A stretch of 64,000 bases of DNA from assembly GCF_022664455.2 (NCBI RefSeq), contig NZ_JAKRKC020000002.1, positions 3,100,001 to 3,164,000 on the forward strand, given 5' to 3'. Below the pieces are notes generated by a model, which did not search any database, had not been told where the DNA came from, and worked only from the letters and a program-made list of their open reading frames with translations. Of this stretch, positions 42,919 through 50,024 are shown in pieces. The stretch is from Actinomadura luzonensis. Lineage in GTDB: Bacteria; Actinomycetota; Actinomycetes; Streptosporangiales; Streptosporangiaceae. Position numbers and translations under genes: made by a program. Numbering within the stretch: the first letter of the stretch is position 1; the number at the start of each line of letters is the position of its first letter.

Positions 42919-44448
42919 ATGCCCCTTGCCTCGATTCCCAGCCCTTCCCAGGGGGTCTGGTATCTCGGAATCATCCCGATCCGGGCTTATGCACTGTGCA
43001 TCGTGCTCGGCGTCATCGTCGCCGTCTGGCTGAGCGAGCGGCGCTGGCGCGCTCGTGGCGGCCAGAAGGGGACGATCATCGACATCGCGGTCCCCGCGGT
43101 CATCTTCGGCCTGATCGGCGGCCGGCTCTACCACGTCATCACCGACTGGCAGACCTACTTCGGCAGCCGCGCGATCAAGCCGGCCTACAAGGCGCTGTTC
43201 ATCTGGGAGGGCGGCCTCGGCATCTGGGGGGCGATCGCGCTCGGCGGGGTCGGCGTGTGGTGGGCGGCGCGCCGGCGCGGGCTGTCCATGACCGCGCTGG
43301 CCGACACCATCGCGCCCGGCATCGCGTTCGGGCAGGCCATCGGCCGCTGGGGCAACTGGTTCAACCAGGAGCTGTACGGCGGGCCGACGACGCTGCCGTG
43401 GGGGCTGGAGATCGACGCCGACCACGGCGGCGAGCCGGGCGTGCTCTACCACCCGACCTTCCTGTACGAGTCGATCTGGGACGTCCTGCTCGGCTTCGCC
43501 CTCATCCTGGTGGGCCGCCGCCTGCGGCTGCGCCACGGGCGGCTGTTCGCCCTGTACGTGGCCGGCTACACGCTCGGCCGCTTCTGGATCGAGGGGCTGC
43601 GCATCGACCCGGTGGGCGGGGTCGACCACGCGGTGTTCTTCCTCGGGCTGCGCATCAACCAGTGGACGTCGATCGTGTTGTTCGTCGGGGCGCTGGTCTA
43701 CTTCTGGGCGACCAGGAACAAGGAGGGCGTGGAGGTCGTCGTGTCGCCGTCCGCCGAGGCCGACCCGGCGCACGCCGCCGGCCAGTCCGACCCCGGCTCC
43801 ACGGACGACACCCTCGCCACGGGCGCGGAACCCGACGACCGCGACACCTCCGGCCCGGACGGCACGGCCACCACCGCACCCGACGGCGAGGCCCCCGCCC
43901 CCGAGGGCACCACCGGCACCACCACATCAGCCGGCACCGAGGGCACCGCCGCACGGTCCGGCACTGAAGGCACCACCCCGTCCGGCACCAAGTCCCGCGC
44001 CACGTCGGGCGACGCCGAGCCCACCGCCACGGCGGGCGACGCCGAGCCCACCGCCACGGCGGGCGATGCCGAGGCCGCCGCCACGTCGGGCGATGCCGAG
44101 GCGCCTGGCGCGGCCGGTGACGCCGAGGATGGTGGCGCGGCCGATCCGGCCGGCGAGCGGCCCGGGGCCAAGGCGACGCCCGGCACGCCCACCTCCGCCG
44201 GCGGCCTCGCCTCCTCCGACGCCTCCACCTCCGCCGAGGTGTCCACGTCCCCCGAGGCGTCCGCGTCCGGCGACGCGGGCGACGCCCCCGGAGCCTCCGG
44301 CCCGGCCCGGTCCTCAGCCGACCCGGCGGCGCACTCCTCCGCCGACCCGGCGCACTCCTCCGCCGGCCTGGCCGACGCCGAGGAGGCCGCCGAAGCCGGC
44401 ACGAGCAACGGCAGCGGCGGCGTCCCCAAGGAGACGAACTCCCGATGA
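42919..44448 (+). CDS. lgt: Prolipoprotein diacylglyceryl transferase with long repetitive tail
   Basis: A 509-residue membrane enzyme that attaches diacylglycerol to the lipobox Cys of prolipoproteins. The core (residues 1-274) has seven helices and the signature G142-R143-W144-G145-N146 in IGRWGNWFNQELYGG, plus the HPTFLYES block. Residues 275-509 are a low-complexity tail of Ala/Thr/Gly/Asp/Glu with GDAEPTATA and DPAHSSA repeats, about twice the length of the tails usually seen in actinomycete Lgt. TACCCT lies 8 bases before the ATG. The stop overlaps the next start (ATGA). Substrates in this window include the S8 protease lipoprotein. Confidence 0.95.
   Translation: MPLASIPSPSQGVWYLGIIPIRAYALCIVLGVIVAVWLSERRWRARGGQKGTIIDIAVPAVIFGLIGGRLYHVITDWQTYFGSRAIKPAYKALFIWEGGLGIWGAIALGGVGVWWAARRRGLSMTALADTIAPGIAFGQAIGRWGNWFNQELYGGPTTLPWGLEIDADHGGEPGVLYHPTFLYESIWDVLLGFALILVGRRLRLRHGRLFALYVAGYTLGRFWIEGLRIDPVGGVDHAVFFLGLRINQWTSIVLFVGALVYFWATRNKEGVEVVVSPSAEADPAHAAGQSDPGSTDDTLATGAEPDDRDTSGPDGTATTAPDGEAPAPEGTTGTTTSAGTEGTAARSGTEGTTPSGTKSRATSGDAEPTATAGDAEPTATAGDAEAAATSGDAEAPGAAGDAEDGGAADPAGERPGAKATPGTPTSAGGLASSDASTSAEVSTSPEASASGDAGDAPGASGPARSSADPAAHSSADPAHSSAGLADAEEAAEAGTSNGSGGVPKETNSR
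44000..44105. repeat. 30-bp tandem repeat in the lgt tail
   Basis: Three to four copies of a 30-bp unit with core GGCGACGCCGAGCCCACCGC, in frame, encode SGDAEPTATA-type decapeptides. Confidence 0.8.
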
Positions 44449-45149
44449 CCGAGCGCGCGGAGGCCCACCACCAGCATCGCGACGTCACCGGGGGCTGGCT
44501 GCGGCCCTCGGTGTTCGGCGCCATGGACGGCCTGGTGTCCAACTTCGCGCTCATCGCGGGTGTCGCGGGCGGCACCGCCGACACCCGGGTCATCGCCCTC
44601 GGCGGCATCGCCGGCCTGGCCGCCGGGGCGCTGTCGATGGCGGGCGGCGAGTACGTGTCGGTCGCCAGCCAGCGGGAGCTGGCCCAGGCCGAGATCGCCG
44701 TCGAACGCCGCGAGCTGCGCCAGCACCCCGAGGACGAGCAGGCCGAGCTCGCCCAGACCTTCGTCGACCGCGGCGTGGACCGCGAGCTGGCCGCCGAGGT
44801 CGCCCGGCAGATCTCCAGCAACCCCGAGCGAGCGCTGGAGGTGCACGCCGTCAACGAGCTGGGCGTCGCGCCCGGGGACCTGCCGTCGCCGCTGCTGGCG
44901 GCGGGGTCGTCGTTCCTGTCGTTCGCGGTGGGGGCGTCGTTGCCGCTGCTGCCGTACGTGCTGGGGGCCACGAACCTGTTGGTCTCCGCGGCGGTCTCGT
45001 GTGCGGCGTTGTTCGCGGCGGGCGCTATCGTGTCGGCCGTGACGGCGCGAAGCTGGTGGTTCTCGGGGCTGAGGCAACTCGTGGTGGGCGCGGTGGCTGC
45101 CGCGGTCACCTACGGGCTGGGCAATCTGATCGGGGCGGCGGGCCTGTGA
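44445..45149 (+). CDS. VIT1/CCC1-family metal transporter
   Basis: A 234-residue membrane protein of the vacuolar iron transporter family. The N-terminal GAMDGLVSNFALIAGVAGG and GALSMAGGEYVSVASQ (both helix signatures of the family) are followed by the cytoplasmic helical metal-binding domain (QRELAQAEIAVERRELRQHPEDE) and three more helices. Members move Fe or Mn out of the cytoplasm. It overlaps lgt (ATGA) and the next gene (GTGATG), so it is translationally coupled on both sides. Confidence 0.92.
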   Translation: MTERAEAHHQHRDVTGGWLRPSVFGAMDGLVSNFALIAGVAGGTADTRVIALGGIAGLAAGALSMAGGEYVSVASQRELAQAEIAVERRELRQHPEDEQAELAQTFVDRGVDRELAAEVARQISSNPERALEVHAVNELGVAPGDLPSPLLAAGSSFLSFAVGASLPLLPYVLGATNLLVSAAVSCAALFAAGAIVSAVTARSWWFSGLRQLVVGAVAAAVTYGLGNLIGAAGL

Positions 45150-47203
45150 TGGCCCGCAGACGAGCCGGCTCGCGCGGCAGGAACGGCCGCCCCGACCCCG
45201 GCCAGAACCCCGCCTACCCCGACCAGCCCACCCCGGAGACCCCCTCCTCGCCCTGGCCGGACGTCCCCTCCTCGCCCAGCCCCTCACCCTGGCCGAACGC
45301 CGGCCACCCGGAGGCCGGTCACCCGGGCACCAGGCACTCGGCCACCAACAGGCACCCCGACTCCAGGCACCCCGACTCCAGGCACTCCGAGCCGCCCGGC
45401 CACCCCGCTCCCGGTCACCCCGCTCCTGGTCACCCCGCTCCTGGTCACCCTGCTCCCGGCCACCCCGCTCCGGGTGGCGCTCCCGCCTCCGGCGGCCGGC
45501 CGGCCCCCGGCCAGTCCGGCCCAGGCCAATCCGGCACCGGCCCGTACGGCACCGGCCCGGCCGGCGGCGCCCAGCCTGCGGCCGGCTCACCCGGCCCCGG
45601 CCACGGAGGCCCCGCCAGCGGCTACGGCCCCGGCCACGGAGGCCTCACCGGCGGCTACGGCCCCGGCGCCTCCTGGGACGCGGGCACCGCGTACGGCAGC
45701 GGCGCCGGCGCCCGCCCGCCCGCCACCCCGTCCTACGACGCCCCCTCCTACGACGCCCCGTCCCACGACACCACGTCCTATGACGACGACCTGACGGCCT
45801 CGGCCGGCACGGGCCGCGCCGGGCGGTCGCGACGCGGCCGCGCGGCCGAGGGCAGGCGAGGCGGCGGCCACCGCGCCCCGTCCGCCCCTGACACCGGAAC
45901 GCACCGAGGCCCGTCCGTCCCCGAGGCCGGCGGCGCTCACGCGGCACTGGCCGGCTCGGCCGACGGCGGCTGGGCGGTGATCCCCGGCCCCGGCACGGGA
46001 GCCCACGACCCCAGAGCCGGCGGCGCTCACGACGGCAGAGCCGGCGGCGCTCACGAAACCCCGAGCCCGCGGACAGCGGAGGGCGCTGCGGCCGAGCCGG
46101 CGGAGACCGGGCGCGGCAACCGCGCGAGCGGGCTCTTCGGCAGAGGCAGGCGGGAGCGGGACGCCTTCGCCGACCACGACCTCGCGGATCAGGACGGCGG
46201 CGATTTCTTCGCATCCGACCGGATAGCAGCCGAAAGCGCCCCTCCACCCAGCGGCGCCGCCCTCGATGACCGGCCGTCCCGCGCTTCCAGGGCCGGCGGC
46301 AGGGGAACGCGCGCCCGCCGTCCCGACGACGTGCCCGCCGACGACGGCGTCGCGGCCTCCCGCGCAGGCGAGCACGACGACGAGACCGGGGAGACGACGG
46401 CCGGGTCGCGCAAACGACGCCGGACCCCGCCCTCGGACTGGCAGTTCCCCATCCTCACCGGCATGGGCCTCAAGCCCCGCCAGCAGCGGCTCATCGTGAT
46501 CATCGCGTCGGTCGTGGGCCTGCTGGGGGCCACGGCGGGAGTGGTGGCCATCGCCATGTCGATCGGCGGCTACTCCCCGGAGCGCGAGGCCAGCGCCGCC
46601 CTGCTGGGCCCGGACGCCGCGCTGCCGCAGGTGTTCCGCGGCTGGAACTCGCCCAAGCTGTTCGACCCCCTCGCCGACCGGGCCAAGGACGGCAAGGCGC
46701 TCACCGAGAAGGAGGTGTTCGGGCAGAGCGAGCTGGAGGTCACCAAGAAGCTCAAGCTGAAACTCGTGGCCAAGAAGCTCGACGCCGACTGCTCGGCCGC
46801 CCTGTGGGGCGGGAGCCTGACCGAGCAGGTCGCGGACGCCGGCTGTACCCAGGCCGCCCGCGGCCTCTACCTCAGCTCCGACGGCCGCTACGTCGGCCAG
46901 TACACCCTGCTCAACCTCAGGGACGGCCAGTCCGCCACCGAGCTGGTCGACTCGCTGAAGACCCTCTACCGGGGCGGCTGGGCGCGCCCGCTGACCTCGT
47001 CCAAGGGCTCCTTCCCGCCGGGCGGCTACTCCGAGGCCGGCGGCTACGCCCTCGGCCACTACGTCGGCCTGGTGTGGCTCGGCCGGGTCGACGGCGCCGA
47101 GCCCGGCGTCAGGGACGACTACGTCTCGCTCACGCTGGGGCTGCGCGGCGCGGAGAAGGCCGTCTACCGGCGGGTCGTCGCGATCACGGGACCGGCCTCG
47201 TGA
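45149..47203 (+). CDS. Single-pass protein with large disordered N-terminus and Cys-pair extracellular domain
   Basis: A 684-residue protein of unknown function. Residues 1-440 are low-complexity: HPAPG repeats, HPDSR repeats, GYGPGHGG, SYDAPS and RAGGAHD blocks. A membrane helix follows at 447-472 (LIVIIASVVGLLGATAGVVAIAM). The C-terminal domain (480-684) carries C548 and C566, then LYLSSDGRYVGQYTLLNLRDG and YALGHYVGLVWLG. The next gene encodes a clear paralogue of this last domain. The N-terminus is expected to be cytoplasmic and the Cys domain outside. The start is ATG 45149, or GTG one codon earlier, overlapping the VIT1 stop. Confidence 0.75.
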   Translation: MARRRAGSRGRNGRPDPGQNPAYPDQPTPETPSSPWPDVPSSPSPSPWPNAGHPEAGHPGTRHSATNRHPDSRHPDSRHSEPPGHPAPGHPAPGHPAPGHPAPGHPAPGGAPASGGRPAPGQSGPGQSGTGPYGTGPAGGAQPAAGSPGPGHGGPASGYGPGHGGLTGGYGPGASWDAGTAYGSGAGARPPATPSYDAPSYDAPSHDTTSYDDDLTASAGTGRAGRSRRGRAAEGRRGGGHRAPSAPDTGTHRGPSVPEAGGAHAALAGSADGGWAVIPGPGTGAHDPRAGGAHDGRAGGAHETPSPRTAEGAAAEPAETGRGNRASGLFGRGRRERDAFADHDLADQDGGDFFASDRIAAESAPPPSGAALDDRPSRASRAGGRGTRARRPDDVPADDGVAASRAGEHDDETGETTAGSRKRRRTPPSDWQFPILTGMGLKPRQQRLIVIIASVVGLLGATAGVVAIAMSIGGYSPEREASAALLGPDAALPQVFRGWNSPKLFDPLADRAKDGKALTEKEVFGQSELEVTKKLKLKLVAKKLDADCSAALWGGSLTEQVADAGCTQAARGLYLSSDGRYVGQYTLLNLRDGQSATELVDSLKTLYRGGWARPLTSSKGSFPPGGYSEAGGYALGHYVGLVWLGRVDGAEPGVRDDYVSLTLGLRGAEKAVYRRVVAITGPAS

Positions 47204-47279
47204 CGCCCGCCGGCCGCCCGGGCGTTCGTGCCGGCGCCCGTCTCGTTTCTGTCGTCCGGAGCAGGGGAGCGGCCGGCTG

Positions 47280-47867
47280 ATGTCCCGTCGTCTGGTGATC
47301 TCCGTCGTGGCCGCCAACGTGCTCGTCATCGCCGTCATCGGCTGGTTGTGGCTGCGCCGCGACGAGCCCAGGCCCGGCTCGTACCACGGCGAGCCCACGT
47401 CCGCCTTCTACGCCGCCATCGACACCCGCGCCCAGGACGGCAGCCCGCTCACCCCGCAGGAGGTCTTCACCGCCGCCAACCAGACGGTCGGCACCATGCG
47501 GCGCGAGGCCACCAAGGAGGTCGCCGACTGCGACGAGATCCTCTGGGGCGCCACCGCCGCCGGCTGCACGCAGGCGCTCCAGGCCACCTACCGGAGCGGC
47601 ACGACGGCGGGGCAGTTCGTCATCTTCAACATGAGCGACGGGCGGGCGGCCGACGCGCTGGTGGCGGCGCTGGGCAGGGACGGGTTCGTGCGGCAGGACG
47701 TCCTGTTCGACGCCGCGACCAGCCGGGCGCAGGCCCGGGCCCTCGGCCACTACGTGACCGTGAGCTGGGCCGGCGGGACGGCGCACGAGCAGGAGCTCGT
47801 GGCGGCGCTGGTCGCGCTCGACGGGCTGGGGCACGTGGTGCAGAGCCGGGTCGTCGCCGCCACCTGA
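47280..47867 (+). CDS. Membrane-anchored paralogue of the preceding extracellular domain
   Basis: A 195-residue protein: a short basic start, a membrane helix (residues 5-25, LVISVVAANVLVIAVIGWLWL) and an outside domain. That domain aligns with residues 480-684 of the upstream protein: both have a DG-x-PLT-x-EVF block, two Cys (here C84 and C96), a GCTQA motif, FxxxNxxDGxxA, and ALGHYV. It lacks the disordered N-terminus. Duplication of this domain with very different N-termini suggests a two-protein assembly. I do not recognise the family. A 76-base gap separates the pair. Confidence 0.75.
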   Translation: MSRRLVISVVAANVLVIAVIGWLWLRRDEPRPGSYHGEPTSAFYAAIDTRAQDGSPLTPQEVFTAANQTVGTMRREATKEVADCDEILWGATAAGCTQALQATYRSGTTAGQFVIFNMSDGRAADALVAALGRDGFVRQDVLFDAATSRAQARALGHYVTVSWAGGTAHEQELVAALVALDGLGHVVQSRVVAAT

Positions 47868-47880
47868 GCCCGGGGAGCGG

Positions 47881-49467
47881 TCAGGCCGTGGTCGCGGTGA
47901 GGGCCGTGACCGTGGTGGTGACCGCGTGGGGCAGGGACTCCAGGCGGTGGAGGGGCGCGTCCAGCGGGGTGAGGTCGTCCGACCAGGGGGCGGCCTCGCG
48001 GATCAGGGCGCGGGCCTCGTTCTTGGTGAGGGACGAGCCCTGCGCGCGGGCCAGCGCGATCAGCGCCTCCCGCCAGGTGTTGGCCAGCTTGGCGTGCCCG
48101 TTGTCGAGGATGCGGCGCAGCACCGCCGGGGCGTCGCCGTCGGGCTGCGGGAGGCGTACGGCATCGAGGCCGCCGGAGCCGGTGCTCAGCTTGTAGACGG
48201 CGGCCAGCACGTCGGGGACGGGCGGCAGGCCGGCGCCCACGACGCGGACGTGCGGAGCCCGGGTCGCCAGGAGGAGGCGCGGCAGCGCGGCCTCCAGGCC
48301 CGGCGGCAGGGCGACGGCGACGCGCTCGGCCGCGGCGGCGTACGGCTTGGCGAGCCACGTGGACAGCTTCACCCGCGGCTGCCCCAGTTCCTTCGGCCAG
48401 TCGCCGACCAGCAGGTCGGGGTCGAACCCCGCCGGGACGGCCGCCGCCGCGCCGCCGTCCGCCGACTCCACGGACTGGGGGCCCTGCGTGTAGATGGCGG
48501 TGGTCAGGCGGCTCAGGCGGGCGTTGACGGCGGGCCGGGTGCGGGTGGTGGGGCGCAGGAAGTACAGGTCGGCGGCCGAACCGATGGCCTCCGCGCCGAA
48601 ATAGCGGTTGAAGTCGGGATAGATCGCCTCGTAGGCGAGGTTGAGCTCCGACAGCGCCTGCTGCACCTTGTACGCCAGCATCGGCGTCCGCTCGCTGGCC
48701 CCGTACGCCAGCAGCACCCGCCCGTCGTCCGCCAGCCCCTCCAGGGCGCGGGCCACGAACAGCCCGATGCCCTCCGGCGTGTACGGCGGGTCGGTGAACG
48801 CCAGGTCGTGCCCGTGCGCGGCGGCCGGCAGCCCGAGCCGCAGGTCGGCCCAGCGGGTGCGGACGCCGAGGTCCTGCTCGTCGATGTAGGCCAGGACGCG
48901 CTCGTCCACGTCCACGACCGTGACGTCGGTCTCGGGGTGCACGAGCTTGACGGCCAGCGAGGTGAGGTCGTGGTCGCCGACGCACAGCAGACGGGCGCCG
49001 GGCAGCCAGAAGCGGGCGCCGAGCAGCAGCGCGCGGCGCAGCGCGGTCTCGGGGGTCGCCGAGACGTGGTCGAGGGTGTGGCGGGCGCGCGGCGCGTTCG
49101 CGACGAGGGCCGTCAGGCGGTCGAGGACGTGCGCGTGGTGCGGGACGAGATGGGCCACCGGGTCCTCGGGCGGCGGGGCCACGGCGAGGAGGTCCTGGTA
49201 GGCGGGGGTGTGGGCGGGCCGAATCCGGAACTCGTCGCCGCCCCGGCGCTCCAGGGGCAGCTCGCGGAGCAGGGCCTCGACCGTCCGCCGCGATGTGGCG
49301 GTGGCGCGGACGAGAGCGGCGAGCGTCCACCACTGGCCGTCGCACAGGAGGGCCAGGGCATGCCTGAGGCGGCGGCTGTCGGCGCCCGCGGCGACGAGCA
49401 GCCGCTCCAGCCCGTCGCGCCCCGGTGTCCCGCCGCGCTGCTCCGCCGCCACCCCGTCTCGCCCCAT
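47881..49467 (-). CDS. BpsA-family branched-polyamine (N4-bis(aminopropyl)spermidine) synthase homologue
   Basis: A 528-residue protein. Residues 25-85 look like a winged-helix (LRHALALLCDGQWWTLAALVRATATSRRTVEALLRE region). The Rossmann core has LLCVGDHDLTSLAVKL and FTDPPYTPEGIGLFVARA, the BpsA signature with DPPY. Archaeal and thermophilic BpsA add aminopropyl groups to spermidine, giving branched polyamines. The last 180 residues are an extra domain of unclear role. The ATG has TAGGGT 6 bases upstream (leaderless). It is convergent with the paralogous pair, with 13 bases between stops. Confidence 0.8.
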   Translation of the reverse strand: MGRDGVAAEQRGGTPGRDGLERLLVAAGADSRRLRHALALLCDGQWWTLAALVRATATSRRTVEALLRELPLERRGGDEFRIRPAHTPAYQDLLAVAPPPEDPVAHLVPHHAHVLDRLTALVANAPRARHTLDHVSATPETALRRALLLGARFWLPGARLLCVGDHDLTSLAVKLVHPETDVTVVDVDERVLAYIDEQDLGVRTRWADLRLGLPAAAHGHDLAFTDPPYTPEGIGLFVARALEGLADDGRVLLAYGASERTPMLAYKVQQALSELNLAYEAIYPDFNRYFGAEAIGSAADLYFLRPTTRTRPAVNARLSRLTTAIYTQGPQSVESADGGAAAAVPAGFDPDLLVGDWPKELGQPRVKLSTWLAKPYAAAAERVAVALPPGLEAALPRLLLATRAPHVRVVGAGLPPVPDVLAAVYKLSTGSGGLDAVRLPQPDGDAPAVLRRILDNGHAKLANTWREALIALARAQGSSLTKNEARALIREAAPWSDDLTPLDAPLHRLESLPHAVTTTVTALTATTA

Positions 49468-49473
49468 GAGGCA

Positions 49474-49479
49474 ACCCTA
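49474..49479 (-). promoter_or_regulatory. -10 box of the BpsA-family gene
   Basis: TAGGGT on the minus strand, 6 bases before the ATG, the leaderless arrangement. No Shine-Dalgarno sequence is present. Confidence 0.45.
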
Positions 49480-49512
49480 TCGACCCCCACCACCCCTCCC
49501 CGCCGCCCGCAC

Positions 49513-49728
49513 GAGGCCGGCCGCGGTCGGTGGTCGCGCGGAGTGCTGGGCGGGGTGGCGGATGGCGGGATGGGGAGCTTGCCCCGCCACCCGTCCCCGG
49601 CCGCTTGTGGGAGGCCGGCCGCGGTCGGTGGTCGCGCGGAGTGCTGGGGGGATGGGAAGGCTGCCCCGCCGCCCCTTTCCACCGTTCGTGGGAGGCCGGC
49701 CGCGGTCGGTCGTCGCGCGGAGTGCTGG
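49513..49728. repeat. Three-copy GC-rich repeat upstream of gltB
   Basis: The block GAGGCCGGCCGCGGTCGG plus TGGTCGCGCGGAGTGCTGGG begins at 49513, 49611 and 49692. Copies are 37-38 bp and nearly identical (one has C for T). Copies 2 and 3 are also preceded by TGG. Spacing is 98 and 81 bases, with GC-rich and C-rich filler between. The unit includes the palindrome GGCCGGCC. Confidence 0.85.
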
Positions 49729-49867
49729 GCGGGGTGGCTGGGGGTGAGGGGGTGGGGAGCCTGTGAGGGGTGGGTGGCCGGGAAGGGGGAGGAATCGATT
49801 CTCGTGGCGTAAAGCGCTGGCCGGATCGGGAATTTCGCGGCCCAGGTCCGAGGTTTGAGATGATGAG

Positions 49868-49941
49868 TTCGGATGTCGGGAAGGTCCGAATGTTCGCAAT
49901 GCGGACGCGGCGGGCACCATTCCGACATGGTGCGGTAACCT
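49868..49941 (+). promoter_or_regulatory. gltBD promoter region with two palindromes
   Basis: TTCGGA-N11-TCCGAA (49868-49890) and GCACCAT-N6-ATGGTGC (49914-49933) are perfect inverted repeats. A -10 box TAACCT follows at 49936-49941. The second palindrome would block the polymerase if bound, so it is the better operator candidate. A GTAAC next to the box resembles half of a GlnR site, weakly. Confidence 0.5.
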
Positions 49942-50024
49942 CTACCCACGATATGCAGCAGGGCCAACGTCGTCCCCGCCTGTAAGCGCAGTTCGAGACA
50001 GACGATGACGACGGGAGGGATTAC

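Larger units (their letters stand above)
49480..50024. other. Intergenic region upstream of gltB
   Basis: About 540 bases between the divergent BpsA-like and gltB genes. The left 260 bases hold three copies of a GC-rich repeat. The right half, 49790-50024, is AT-richer and has two inverted repeats, a TAACCT -10 box and a GGGAGGG site before gltB. Frames in the repeat region do not look coding. Confidence 0.6.

Noticed and set aside
49477..49920. Repeat-bearing frames upstream of gltB (147 codons minus, 179 codons plus)
   Set aside because: The repetitive peptides come from the three-copy DNA repeat, appear in several frames at once and have no ribosome-binding site.
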